From NCBI GenBank assembly GCA_903813345.2, contig CAIIXF020000012.1, positions 15,806,020-15,870,019 of the forward strand: DNA of 64,000 nt, written 5' to 3'. Position numbers and translations under genes: made by a program. This document shows, one piece after another, positions 36,701 to 49,229 of this stretch. The stretch comes from Owenia fusiformis. Taxonomy: Eukaryota > Annelida > Polychaeta > Sabellida > Oweniidae. Under the pieces are notes generated by a model, which made no database searches, was not told where the DNA came from, and saw only the letters and a list, made by a program, of their open reading frames with translations. How positions within the stretch are numbered: position 1 is the first letter of the stretch; each line of letters starts with the position of its first letter.

Positions 36701-39700
36701 AAAACAAACACCTCAAGCAACTAATTTAAACCTGAAGACATGAGAAAAAGAGGAATCTGATGCATGCTTCGAACTGCAATTGCTCCCTCGATCATATCTT
36801 AAGCACTTTGCAATGACCTGGTGATATAATAAAGTGCTGCGGGCCATTTCAAATGGGTTGACACCGAATGGCTAGAGGTTAACATGTAAAGAGATTCCTA
36901 ACAACCAGTTTTTATCCAGTTTCTGTAAAGAAAGGACAAACTCAATCCAAGTCTACAATTACACAGAAGATAATATCTCGGATGGACTGAAGAGTGCCGA
37001 GTATGAAGACCTCATTGACAAAGTAAGGTGTAAAGGTTGGAAAGGTGAGATACTTTCCAGTGCATGTAGTAAAGGCTTCGAATGTTCTTTTCGGAACATC
37101 ATGTTGAGAGAACTATAGGTCTGCAGCTTGTGAACTTCAAGATGGCAACAAAGGAAATAAGTTGGATGGTTGAGTCATGCTCCATTTGAATGTGGTAATG
37201 ACCAATCAAATCACGTGTTATTCTTAACAATGTCAATGGCCGATGAAATCAGGTATTAATTATTCTTAAAGGGTGACGCATATCGTTTAGCAAATCGAAC
37301 GCTCGTTTCTGATGTTGCTCACCGTTTAGTATAAAAGGCCCGATCCCGGAATAATACTCAAGGGTTCACAGGTTCGCTGTCGTTGTGTCAACACCTCTAA
37401 CTGTTATATAGCACACATTTATAAAAGGGTGATTTTTATTTTGACAAATCAATTCCGAATTTATGGGTGAAGTTTCAGGATCTTCTATTTGTGTATAATA
37501 AGGAAAAATTGGCATCTAAAGAACGAGGGAAGTTAGTGCAACAGATTTTTGACAGTTGATAATTTTTTGCGAGTAGTTTCTGGCTGTAAAAAATAAATGC
37601 ATATGAAAGTCCAATGTGTCATCTTTAAGAAAAGTTCAAAGAATGGTTCTAAGATCAATTGGATTATCTCATAATCTGTGTTTAATCCACCCATTAACAA
37701 GCATTTTTTCAAAATTCATTCATCATTTTCACCATCATCCATCAATTTTTTTTACAATTTTTCATGCAAAGTTACATTGTACCATAACGCATGTTTCATC
37801 ACTTAAAATATTTTAATCATTCCTTGAGGATTAGGATTATGATAATCTATATAATGGGGTCCAATGGGACTATGCTTCTAGTACAGCACACCCAGATAAG
37901 ATGTCATTAGTGTAGATAAGGTTTATTTCAAGTTGCCTATATTTTCATGAATGGATGGTTGTGGCTAATATCCTATATCCCATTTCGAAAATAGTCGAGA
38001 TCTGAACCAAGAGTCATATGGGAGCTTTCTGTATTGATGTTCAAGAGAAATAACTTAAAACGGGAATCCTATCGACAGAGGTTTTAGAACGTGCCACTAT
38101 TGTGGACTAACTGAGAGACAGATGAACTAATCAACGTTAACTAAAACAGCTGAAAAAAAAGATATAATTTTTTGGCAACTTTTTGTAACAAAATTATTAC
38201 ATACTATTACTCTTTACATTAACAAGTGTTTTTACAATGGAAGACACCTGAATTTATTTATAAAGCTACCAAATGGTCCAAAAGTGAATTTTGCGAGACA
38301 AAAATGCCAGCCATTTTGAAAATGGGCGAGCTTCTGAACCAGAAGTCATAGGGGAGTTTTCTGTATTGATCTTATCGACAACGGTTTTAAAACATGCCAC
38401 TATTGTTGACAGACAGACGAACAAGTGGTTGATTGCGATACCTCACCATGTGAGCTAAAAAGGCCAACAAAATTCCAAAACCTGTAGCATATGTAGAACT
38501 GAATTGGACTTTGGCATACCACATTTACTAGTCCGGGGGGGGGGGGTTGAGAGACACCCCTATCCCCTAGCCACATTTTCCATCAACATTCTGCAGTTTT
38601 TCACCATTTTACTTTTTAAAGTGATGTTGGGATGATGGTTTATAATTTTACTGTTGGTACAATAATTTCTATTGATTCCTTACATATTAAATGCAACCAT
38701 ATATACAGTGATCTAGATTTTCAACACTGAACCCTAAAAGTCCTATATCACGCTGGTATAGCATGACGGTTACGTCAGGGTGATTTGCAAAATCTTGCAG
38801 TAACAATATCGATAACAAATAATGGCGGATGAGAAAGACAGCATGTCTTCTTTCTGACCTGTAGGCAAGATTCACAGATAAGATTTCCTTTTAAACTAGT
38901 TCCATCCGGTGACGTATATATGGATGGTTATAAAGAATGGGTCAAATCTGCCAGGTGGTCTACAAGAAGCAGAATATAAACTGAGATATCCATCTTCATA
39001 ATTTTTAGTCCATTCTCTCAGTATATGTGCCTCAGAGCCACTCAAAATATTAACTGTAAGTAAACCTGTACACCTGTCAGGTCAAGGTTGCTAGATCTGA
39101 TAGCCTCTTTCCACATTATTATTATATAATGTCCCGTCGTCTTCCACTATGCCCCGTCGAGTTTATGACTACAAAGACGATGTGGAAGACGACAGCACAT
39201 ATTGGTTAATTTTGAACAGATGTGCGGGTGACGTAGCAAAGCGATGGAGGGTTGAAATGAGGGTCAATTCTGAAATTATGGGCGAAAATGAGTTAAAGAC
39301 TGGCGAGATAACTAGACTTGCAGTTTAAAGCTATGAAAATTTGCTTAATCTCACAGCTGTTACGAGGAACTTTGTACACTAAGAAACAGACAGAGAGGCA
39401 TTTTTTGCTTTTAATGGCATAAGTTTGAATAAAAACGGTGCAGTATGGGACTCACAATCCTTGATTTTCAAACACCTGGTAGGTTTAAAATTCAAAATAA
39501 CGGTTTTGCGGGACGTAGTGGTTTCGATACGTCCTGTATAGTTTGTATCCCGTCAGAGTAGTAGAAAGTATTACACAAAGCTTAATTTTCTGTTCCATCG
39601 TGGCCATTTTATTGGATAAATCAGTGAACGTAGCAGTTCAACATCGCTTTCAAAGGTGGCATAACCGCATTGTCGTCAGGGCGACACGCAGATTTTTTTT

Positions 39701-42700
39701 TAGATTTGAAACTGAGCCTAGAATTGAAAGCTCTAGAGCTAATTAAAGTCATAGTGTAATATTGACAGAAATTTACACTATGTTAGTACATAGTCTACAT
39801 CAGTCATAGAAGTTTTCATTTCTCATATTATATTCAATTCTATACCATGTATAGTTTCTCGGGGACCCATACAGTATGTAAATACTTTGATGTATATTTT
39901 AGTAAAAATCAAAGTTCTTTTTAGTCAAAGTCAAGTTAAGATTCTAAAAATACATTTTTTCTTGTTTTTATTATTAGAAATGTTGTGCTGAGATATGTTC
40001 AGAATGAACTAGAGGGGGTTTAAATTTAACAAAATTTCTGGGGGCATGCCCCCTGATCCCCCTAAATTGCGCTTTACGTGCAGCGCGCTTTACGCATGAC
40101 CTATCCATACCCAAAAGTCACCCCTCCCTCGGCAAATCATTTTGATGCCCCTGTAACCGTCATGCTATAGCAGTATGTATATGAGCTTGGAGTACAAAGT
40201 GTTTACAGTATTACTGTGTTTGTATTATTAATCTCTATGGTTTTTCAATAGGCTAACTCAGTCAGTGAATGCAGAGATTAAAACACAGCACACATGAGTA
40301 AATCATCAAACCATTTATGTTATTGAAAGACATTGCCATCTTTTGCATCACTTCTAAATTATTTCTGTAAACGTGCATTTAAAAAAAAAAATTTCGAAAA
40401 AACTTAAAAAAACAAATATAAATCTCTTTATTGAATGATATACATATTTTGTGTGATGAAACATGTGTTCAAGTACAATGTAATTTTGAATAATTTTTTT
40501 TTTAATTGATGGATGATGGTGAAAATAACGGTTTTATTATGAAAAAAAGCTGTTAGTGGGTGGATTTAACACGAGTTATGAGATAATCCAATTGATCTTG
40601 GAACCTTTCTTTGAACTTTTCTTGAAGATTATGCATTGCTCTTTCATATGCATTTATTTTTTACAGCCAGAAACTACTCGCCAAAAAATTATCAACTGTC
40701 AAAAATCTGTTGCACTAACTTCCCTCGTTCTTTCCCCATAACGTAATAGCACACAGCTTGGCATATGAAATATCCTACAAATGAAACAAAGCAGTTCTAA
40801 TACAAGGATTTATATTGGCTGTTGTACATGTACTGTTTGAACGCAATCACTCCATGGATAACGTTTTCAAAATCATTATAAACGGATTACTTTATCTCAA
40901 AGACAATTTCAATAAACTGGATTTTACAGAACTCCCCTTATTTCTTAAAAAGGGACTGATCCAGTTGATTCGCCTGGAGCCGCCATATTCTTTTTATACG
41001 GGATGCTTTTCGGAACCCTTTAACACCCAGAAACCTTTTGAGGGTGAGCTACTGATGATAGACAAACGACTACTGGAACAAACCTCAACCATCTGTCCTT
41101 TGAAGATACCATAATCACCAGCCAACATCCTTCATTAAATGGGTACATATCGGGTGTCTCAAAAAATGTACCCAAAACTATATCAACAGCACAGATAAAA
41201 CAATCAATATTTTCAGATATTTTTTTGCATGATCATGTAGCCAAAACATGAAGGTTTTCTCCCTAATACACCATTTTTATTTCAGTCTTGCCTTTTTGAT
41301 GCTTTAACCCTTAAAGGGTTCCGATAAGCTTCCCGTATAAAAACAATATGGCGGCTCCAGGCGAGTCAACTGGATCAGTCCATTTTTTAGAAATAAGGGG
41401 AGTTCTGTAAAACCCAGTTTATTGAAATTGTCTTTGAGATAAAGTAATCCGTTTATAATGATTTTGAAAACGTTATCCATAGCTAGAGTGATTGCGTTCA
41501 AAGAATACATGTACAACAGCCAATATAAATCCTTGTATTAGAACTGCTTTGTTTCATTTGTAGGATATTTCATATGCCAAGCTGTGTGCTATTACGTTAT
41601 TGGGAAATTTAGATGCCAATTTTTCCTTATTATACACAAATAGAAGATCCTGAAACTTCACCCATAAATGTGGAATTGATTTGTCAAAATAAAAATCACC
41701 CTTTTATAAATGTGTGACAATCTATAATATACTTATGCTATATAACAGTAAGAGGTGTTGACACAACGACCTCGAACCTGTGAACCCTTGAGTATTATTC
41801 CGGGATCGGGCCTTTTATACTAAACGGTGAGCAACACCAGAAACGAGCGTTCGATTTGCTAAACGATATGCGTCACCCTTTAACCGTTAACACAACATAA
41901 TCAATGTAACCCAATATTTTGATGACAGCCTGTATCCTTACTGCTACATTGTTCATCACATTTGATAATAATTCAGGTGGAATGTTTTGGATTTCTCTTT
42001 GAATGTTGCCCTTGGGTTGTTCTAGGCCATTTTTGCTTGTAATGAGCATTAAAACACCCCTTCAAATAGCCACAGAGAAAGATGTTTGAGGATGACGATG
42101 GCAGAACAAACACAGAGGACCAGATCAATTATCGGCAAATGATTCAGGAGTTACCTTCCAGAGTTACGCAGGCTAGCCTGGAGACCAAATGATATCCAAA
42201 TGAAAACAAGGTGGCCTAAAATTGATTTAGCCTCTACACACAACAAAGGCAACACTAGAATCCCAACCAATGCAGTTTTTTGAATGTCTTATCTCTCTGT
42301 ATAAAAGGGGCTATAAGACATTCCGAGGGCCGGTCTCCATATTCACCAGATTTGACGGCCCATATTTTTTTCTCCGGGGCTATTTGAAGGACCATTTTTA
42401 TGTTAAACCCCAGCTGAGAGACCTAGAACAACTTAAGACCAGCATCGGAACAGAAATCAAAGCATTACACCAGAAATATCAAATGTGATGAACAATGTAG
42501 AAGTAAGGATGCAGACTGTCATCGAAATATGAGATTACATTGGTTATGTAGTGTAAAAGGTAAAGGGTTAAAGTATCAAAAAGGCAAAACTGAATTAAAA
42601 ACTGATTATAGGGGAAAAAACTTTCATGTTTTGACTGCAAGACCATGCAAGAATTGTCTGAAAATACTGATTGGTTTGTCTATGCTGTTGATATACTTTT

Positions 42701-43697
42701 GGGTACATTGTTTTGAGACACCCTATATATATTTAAATATATATATATTTATTTATTTATTTATTTTGGGAGCAAGTTTGGTGACCATTTTGTATTTTGA
42801 TATGAGGAAAGGTTGCAATAACTTAGGTAAAGCCTAGTAAATTGAAACGATTTTCTCCTGAAAATCAGTCTCAGATATCTATAACATAACTATTATATTT
42901 TTTCTATGTGCATATAAATTCATTTTTGCAGCCATATCTTCAGCCAGTTTGGCAGCCATTTTAGATTTAGAGATAAAGGTATTCTTAATCACTTCAATTT
43001 ACACACGAACGGTATCATTAGCCTCTTAAACCTTACCATGGTCTGCAAAAGCACATTTTAACTGTTCTTTGAGTTTACATAAATAGTTACGTATTTATTT
43101 TGACACCCATCTTGGTGGCCATTTTGGATTTCTATGTAAGCTACTTCTTTGATTACTAAAAATTTAGACACAAATAAAATCCCTAGCCTCTAAAACCTAT
43201 TCATGGTCTCCAAAGTCACTTTTTAACCGTTCTTTGAGCTTTTTGAGCTTATATCTATAGTGACATATTTGTTTTGACATCCATTTTAGCGGCCATCTTG
43301 GATTTCCATTTAAAGTATTTCTTTGATGACTTAGATTTTGACTTGAATGAAATTCCTGGCCCCTAAAACCAAGGCTTAGACCTCAAAATCACTGTTTTTG
43401 CCTCTCAGTATGCATAGATATTTCTTCTTTTATTTGGTAGCAAGCGCACCGGCGGCCATCTTGAAAAATGGGTGATAACACCCATTTAGCTGCCATTCTG
43501 CAATGCTATCATATAACTTCTTACTCTAGAGGTATTCACCTTGCCAAAAATCACAATTATTCCCCTAATTTGGTACCGATAACCTAAATTTTGGGGTGAA
43601 GCTGATGGCCTATTTGTAGTCTACTTACTACATCGAGTGCAGTTACTGTGCATGCGCCAAGCACACACCCCAACAATACTATTCTGAACACTGACAT
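33795..43697 (-). CDS. Small secreted protein, 88 residues, split by a 9.6-kb transposon-filled intron
   Basis: Exon 1 (43697-43629, 23 codons) encodes a textbook signal peptide, MSVFRIVLLGCVLGACTVTA then LDV, and ends at a consensus donor GTA|GTAAGT in phase 0. Exon 2 (33992-33795) follows TTTTTCAG and is in phase 0; it encodes AVRGACVTKYGTFELAVGKA, then about 45 more residues to a stop after KCCKIDIV. The predicted mature chain of about 68 residues has four Cys (one near its start, one mid-chain, a CC pair near the end), no transmembrane span, and higher GC than its surroundings. The pairing is inferred: strand, phase and signal peptide all fit, and the space between is almost wholly transposon sequence. 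No family recognised; a secreted effector or signalling peptide is possible. Confidence 0.6.
35172..35489 (+). CDS. Unrecognised ORF inside the outer transposon
   Basis: 105 codons, Lys/Gln/Glu-rich and probably helical (for example LKKGLRGQHFALEQELLTE), with better codon texture than the flanking DNA. It lies between the terminal repeat arrays of the outer element, so it is probably part of that element's decayed coding region. More broken frames follow at about 36.2-37.1 kb (such as EWYAKEAKCAIFHTIRDERI). I cannot name the protein. Confidence 0.35.
   Translation: MIIDSLKREKSRKLQKHQFGTTAKDFKKTFVLLGKQAKDIVQYIQEAYGVLKKGLRGQHFALEQELLTETKIILRKAEQRGFQNVFDECVLRQQRCIDANGDYFE
37517..40733. mobile_element. 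3.2-kb TIR element inserted in the TTAA element
   Basis: The left end AAAGAACGAGGGAAGTTAGT and the right end ACTAACTTCCCTCGTTCTTT are inverted copies; the match runs about 150 bp into the element. The terminus is related to that of the MITE at 3.8-4.3 kb. The interior is non-coding and carries a further insertion at 38.76-40.17 kb. Confidence 0.75.
38756..40172. mobile_element. Innermost nested element of about 1.4 kb
   Basis: TATAGCATGACGGTTAC at the left is mirrored by GTAACCGTCATGCTATA at the right, with inner similarity (TGATTTGC against GCAAATCA). Flanking TA suggests a TA target. No transposase recognised. Confidence 0.65.
41152..42724. mobile_element. Mariner-like element carrying two inverted transposase tails
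   Basis: The ends GGGTGTCTCAAAAAATGTAC and GTACATTGTTTTGAGACACCC are inverted copies. The plus strand at 42270-42500 encodes a transposase C-terminal piece (YFFLRGYLKDHFYVKPQL, then DLEQLKTSIGTEI), typical of mariner/IS630-type proteins. The minus strand at about 42050-41900 encodes a second, similar tail (QREIQNIPPELLSNVMNNV). The element is thus partly palindromic. TTAA element copy 2 lies inside it. Confidence 0.7.
41308..41881. mobile_element. TTAA-flanked element, copy 2 (uninterrupted)
   Basis: About 574 bp, from TTAAAGGGTTCCGATAAG to GCGTCACCCTTTAA. It is the inverted and uninterrupted counterpart of copy 1 and shows where copy 1 was split. Confidence 0.7.
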
Positions 43698-44285
43698 GAT
43701 GTTTGATGTCTCACTCTGCACGTCCAAATCAGCAATATCCTTAGATGCAAATTAGAATGGAATTTAGGATTGAGTGATACAGGTTGATATCTATATCTAA
43801 TGATATCTAGCATGTTCTATCTAGGAATAAGAATTGAATTTTATGTTTTTATGTTTCATCATTTGGAGCTTTGATAAAGTGACCATGTACCGAGACCCAG
43901 GGTTCAGGAAATCAATTATGACAATTAAGTTACGTTCGAAACAGTTTTTGTCCAACCTACATACAGTTTTTTTTATTCATTTATTTGCCATTCCGTTTTT
44001 AGACAGTGGCACAATTGAAAAACTCCAGAGCGGCAGTACATCGAGTGTCCAAATAAGTAAATCACTTTTTGACAAGTATTATCTCAGCAATTGCTCACTC
44101 AAATTCTTTGAAATTTCCATGAAGTTCCCTATGGGTATCGTGAATAACAGTCATGTTCAATAACTAAATCAACATTCCAAAATGAAAATCTCAAAAATCG
44201 TACATCTTCCAGAATAATTTATGAGGTGGTAATTAAGATGATAATACACATTTTAACGTAGTAATTTTGAGAACATCTCGAATCA

Positions 44286-44672
44286 CAGGCGCGTATCGTG
44301 GTCATTTTGCAAGGGTACGCCCCCGTATGTGGATGAATAATGTGTGAAGATGAATGCGATTTTTGGCGTATGATTTTGAGCGTGTACTCTGCCGGGATTC
44401 GCCATCATACCCCATACGGCCTTGAAGAAGCGTACAAGAATGACGCAACTCTTTGAATCACGAAAAAATTTGAATCTTTGAATCACGAAAACAATGAATG
44501 ACAATGAGGGAATCGAGAACTTATTGCCAGTAATACACTTGTACAACAAAGGTTTACACATCATCAAAGAAAATAACAGTAAAATACTGAATTTCATGTT
44601 TTTTTCAAAATATTTTTTCAAATTCAAACAGTACGCCTGGGCGTATTTTGCGTACATGACGATACGCGCCTG
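44286..44672. mobile_element. Short TIR element (CAGGCGCGTATCG ends)
   Basis: 387 bp between CAGGCGCGTATCGTGGTCAT and its mirrored right end GACGATACGCGCCTG. The CAGG...CCTG ends are hAT-like, but I see no clear 8-bp duplication. A 124-codon minus-strand frame fills it and is not considered a gene. Confidence 0.6.
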
Positions 44673-44699
44673 ATCAACAACAAAGCGTTAGCGAAATAA

Positions 44700-47600
44700 G
44701 TATTCGAAATGTTCGAATTCTGGGTGGGGAAAGTACGTTAAGATATTCCGCTCCCTGACAAATTCCTTTGGGAACAAGATATAGAACCAAAAGCATATTA
44801 TTCTTATTTACTGACCGACACACGCCAAGGAATGTTACGTAAGTAAATTTCTCTGTTTAAAATAATTTTGAAATCGTTGTTATCTACAGGTGCCAGTTTT
44901 TATAAATTGAGCAACAAAATTGAACATTTTGCATTTCTAAATTTTGAAAATAAAGTTTTTTTGGAATGCAGCATAACTGTTAACACTTTAAGTAATTAAT
45001 AATGTTTTCCTTACTGATTCCATGATAACTGGGTCAATATTTTATGTTAAACCTTGTTTTCATGACTTCTAATTAAATATGATTCGGCAATCATGTAGGA
45101 AATTACATTCCAAATGTCAGGGTCTCAACTCGTGTTTTCACAATATTTAGCCCTTTAAGATAATGGATCGCCAAAAAATGCATGTGTGACAATTAACGAT
45201 AATTGATATTTCCAAAAATACAAAATTCGAAAATTAAAATATTCATATGACGATGTTTTTTTCTTGAATTGTAGAGGAAACACATTATATTTTATAAATT
45301 CATAAGCGGCATCATTGGAACTATATTGGCATTTCGTAACCTGAGCAATTTTCAAAGCAATAAAAAATTAATATATTTTCGTTAATCGTTCAATAAGTCT
45401 GGTTTAATTTCAAATAAGATATTATTTGTCACAAATTTACAACTGAATTGCCGAATTAATAGGCGCAGAGTATGGCAAATCTATTAAAAAAAGGCGCATC
45501 ATCACCAACGTGCAAAAGTCAATGTTTTTGCTATAAATCTTGCAACAATGGTCTACACGACCTGTAAAAATAGGTATAAGGGACGATATTATCACAATAC
45601 TAATGACATTGCTCACTTTTTAAAGTTAGTTTCCATGCGTTATACAAAGAAATGATCAAACAGAATGCACAGCCTAATCTAGACAACTTGAATTCACGAC
45701 AGAAATTCCTACACTCAATCATATATCTCCTTTGTCTGCAATCGAAGGTACATGTATGTCATCAAAATGTACCTTCTGGTATAGCTTTCACCAAAATAAT
45801 GAATCAATAGTGTATATTAATATGGCCGATGTGTTGGAGGATACAAATATTTGAAAAATCGTATAGATATAGTAAAACATACTTAATTATGTGACTAAGA
45901 CATATCAAACATCCCGCTTTCAAGAGTTGGTAGCACATACATTCTTAAAAACATGCTTAAAAATATCAACGTAATCGATACATTTTAGGTTAAGAAATCC
46001 GAGTTTATATTTGCTGAAAAATAAAATATTTTTTAATTGTCTAAAAATCCATCATTAAAGTGATATTTTCTAAAAAGATAAGCAATCTTCCAAACAGGTA
46101 CCTTGTGGTAATGATTGCTTAAAGTCTGGTCAACAGAAAATAACACATTGCATGTCCATGAAATCAACATATACATCGCAGTCTCTAGTACAACAACAGA
46201 TTTTTAAAATATCAATCATCGTAAATTGTCCCATGTACCTTTCAATGAGATGATATGTTTTTAAAAGAGATGTAAGCTATAAATTCAAACAAAAATTCAA
46301 ACAACCCGCTATTATTTTGATTGCACAAGATGAAATTTCCATTCCCGGGGAGCACTTTAGTAACACTATGAAGGAGGATTCTTGAAAAATCGTTCGAATT
46401 TTCACAAACGGTTCCATGCATTTTCATTGCTTTATTTGAGCCTCATCCAAAATCATACTCAAATCCGATACCATAATTATAAATGAAATTCAGACTATAG
46501 ACTTACCAGGTTAGATGATAAAGCGTTTCGAGCATTTATGATCTGAGTTCAACTGTGGATATTTATATAAATGTATTGTATTTGACAGTTTATGTACACA
46601 TATGATGTATGCATCAACGTGTGACCTTAATATCAATTTGTGACCATCATATGCTTAAGTTGGAAGTTTCGTCGTTGGAGATGACCGAAAACGTCAATCA
46701 CATCAAAATATCCGAACGACATCAAGTATTAACAGTATACTTTTCGTGCATCTCGAACAAGACAAGGTTCTTTGATCCAGCAATGTGCATTCCAAAAGAA
46801 AAACTTCACAAATATCAACAATTTTCATTGAGTAGGAGATTACATTCGAAATTACAACTTTCAAAATATTTTCTCCAACCAAGAATTGTAAGAACATTCA
46901 GGTTCCTTGACAGTGATGATTCCATTTGAAAACATGGATTTTCTCGATTATTATTCAAAACTACCCTTGAAATATAAGTATGTACAATATTACAGTGCAC
47001 ACGCCTTTGTTCGCTCCATATTATGAAAAACAAATGCTGATATCTCTCAATAACTTTTTTATTTTTTTATTCAGCAGTAATATTACCATGTCGTTCAATA
47101 AGTTACGGAAAAATGCTCTCATTTCAAAGATTTTTGTTATTTTCTCATGAAATCTCCACACATTGTATAAAAAATACTTTCTGATTGATTCTTGAAATAT
47201 CAGCATATCTAATTTGATAAGTCAAAAATAAGGGTTACTATGGTACATACTTGTATACTAACATACATACTTGTACATACAATTAAGATTTATGATTTTT
47301 CAAAAGTAATTTCCTGTAATCAGTTTTGAATTTTTCCATGCTATTGATTTCTCTAATTGAGTTTGGAAGTTAATTCCAGATAATTTAATATAATATAACT
47401 GCACATTATACGCCCAGCGTCTTGTGCAAACCTTGTTATTCAAATTGTAATAATTATAATATGAAAATAAATATAACATAACAATTCCAGATAATTTGAC
47501 CTGTACGCTTAATGGAATTTTGAACAAATGTTGATCGAAAGTTATTAGCTCTATGATCTTTCTTGTATCTCTATTATGGATTAAACTGATGCAATAAAGT

Positions 47601-48580
47601 AATCATTATGCATGGTTGTAGGAAATTCTTTTGGTCTTTTTATACAATTAAATACAAACAGAGCAGCACTGAGTTTATATACCTCAAATATATCAAGAAT
47701 GCAATAATTCAAGTGACTATATATTAGAGAATAATAAATTACTCTTAAAGATTCAAAGTTTAACTTGTGATGTACCTTAAATTATCGAAAACATTATTTC
47801 GAAAATTATTCGAAAACAGGAAGTTCATTCTATATGTAAACAAGAAAAAATACATTTATGGCTGGTTCATGATAAAAAATGACAAAAACATACATCTTTT
47901 GAAGTAGGGGTTTACAGGGACAGGCGGAAATTCAGAAATTTAGGCCATATCTTTAAAGATTGCTTCATCAATATGTAACTGAGCATCAAAATTATCATTT
48001 ACACGTTTGCTGATAGGTATATTGAAAATAATAAACCAGGGGTTTACTTCATAGACAATGGAAAGACAGATTAATACGTCTTCTTACTTTTAGGGTACAC
48101 ATTTTAGAAGTACTTATTCTTGGCTAAGAGATATTGCCAAAACTCTTACCAAATTACTGTACTACACTTTTCTTTTTTTAATTATATATTCACCTTTGTA
48201 ATGAAGTATCCTTCCATACATAAGACGAAACTCTAATACAAGTTATAAAGTTAAAATTTATATGATTTTAAAATGGTTCGTTGTGTCTGATCTACATAGA
48301 ATATAAGATACAAAATAGTTTTACCTTATAAAGTGGCTTCCTCCTCTCGATTTGATCTCTGATTTGCTTTGCTTTTAAATACTTCAACAGTCTAAAATTA
48401 TTTGTTTTGAGCCTTATTTTACATAAATTAATGAATGTATGAAACTATAAATTCTACAATGACTTAATTAATCACATTATAGACGCAAATAGAGATAATA
48501 TATTCAGACAAAACACATATATTAATGCGAACCTACATTGTCTGATACTGTTATCTAGTTCACGGCGTAATATTTCCATA
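44700..48580. other. AT-rich region with one weak ORF
   Basis: Apart from the frame at 46609-46929, no exon, repeat or RNA gene could be supported. Sequence is strongly AT-rich with short frames on both strands. Confidence 0.4.
46609..46929 (+). CDS. Hypothetical 106-codon ORF
   Basis: An open frame from ATG to stop with better base balance than its surroundings and a mixed, soluble-looking composition (HHMLKLEVSSLEMTENVNHI and so on). No signal peptide, span or motif is seen. The complementary strand also has open frames here and a good donor (CCTG|GTAAGT, about 46510), so a minus-strand gene is an alternative. Weak support. Confidence 0.25.
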   Translation: MHQRVTLISICDHHMLKLEVSSLEMTENVNHIKISERHQVLTVYFSCISNKTRFFDPAMCIPKEKLHKYQQFSLSRRLHSKLQLSKYFLQPRIVRTFRFLDSDDSI

Positions 48581-49177
48581 TACAGGGTGTTTCATGATGA
48601 CTGTCCCCCCATCCACAGGCAATCCTAAATCGAATGGCCCCATTATTTATATAACATCATAAAGCTTATTCAATTCTGGACTTATGTGCCAAATATTAGC
48701 ATGCCTGACCTTTGGGAACATAATTTGTGAAATTATATTTGATTGTCACTATCCCCTCGATTTGCATGATTCCTGGCTACTATTCCTGGTAGATTTAAAG
48801 AGAGGAGCGGATCGCTATATACTCAGTTGTATCATCTAGTGCTCTCTGGGCATTTCTTTGAAATATTCAATACTTTTGTCTTTCAAATATAATTAAAATA
48901 TATCCTCAGCATTCACCAAATGGTAGAAGTTGTACATTACTATAGCTAATAGTGTATTGAGGCGTGATTATTTTGGAAAAATGTGGCTTTCAGATTCTAT
49001 CCTAACGTTAAAATGGGTACTTTTTGCAGAGATATGTAGCAAGTTATAAAAACTGTTGGGCTTAATCAAAGTTGTTTCAACAAGTCCAGAATTGAACAAG
49101 CTGTCATATGATATATAACATATGGGGGTATGCTATTTAGGATCGGTGGTTGATTATTTCATTATGAAACACCCTGA
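48581..49177. mobile_element. MITE with ACAGGGTGTTTCAT ends
   Basis: The left end TACAGGGTGTTTCATGATGA and the right end ATTATGAAACACCCTGA are inverted copies, and inner words also mirror (ATCCTAAAT against ATTTAGGAT). No transposase is seen. Confidence 0.75.
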
Positions 49178-49229
49178 ACTGTTTCAAGTGGAATATTATA
49201 CATTTACACACTTTTTAAGAATAGGAATT

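Larger units (their letters stand above)
37267..41025. mobile_element. TTAA-flanked element, copy 1, split by a later insertion
   Basis: It starts TTAAAGGGTGACGC and ends GGAACCCTTTAA. Its two halves (37267-37517 and about 40733-41025) together match copy 2 (41308-41881) in reverse orientation. The gap between them is a separate 3.2-kb inserted element. TTAA target use is known for piggyBac, Kolobok and Sola3 elements; I cannot choose between them. Its ends encode no full transposase. Confidence 0.7.
34110..43610. mobile_element. Large outer transposon with repeat-built inverted ends
   Basis: The two ends are inverted relative to each other. The left reads GGTACCAAATCAGGGGAATA and the right, reversed, GGTACCAAATTAGGGGAATA. 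Both continue through CTCTAGAGTAAGAA, TATGATAGCATTGCAGAA and GCATACTGAGAGGCAAAA. Inside each end lie tandem units of about 150-170 bp, each containing AATCCAAGATGGCCGCCAAAA (or close variants) and AAGTCATCAAA. At the left they are at 34.33-34.79 kb and 35.82-36.15 kb; at the right, inverted, at 42.90-43.40 kb. It occupies nearly the entire intron of the secreted-protein gene and is itself broken by nested insertions. Superfamily not assigned. Confidence 0.7.

Noticed and set aside
40815-41516. Matching ORFs on opposite strands with MDNVFKIIINGLLYLKDNF
   Set aside because: They are the mirrored halves of the two TTAA element copies. No transposase or domain was recognised, so they are treated as part of the elements.
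44283-44657. 124-codon minus-strand ORF
   Set aside because: Exactly fills a 387-bp TIR element; composition is not protein-like.
46242-46427. Minus-strand ORF near a good donor site
   Set aside because: No acceptor-exon pairing or domain could be established.
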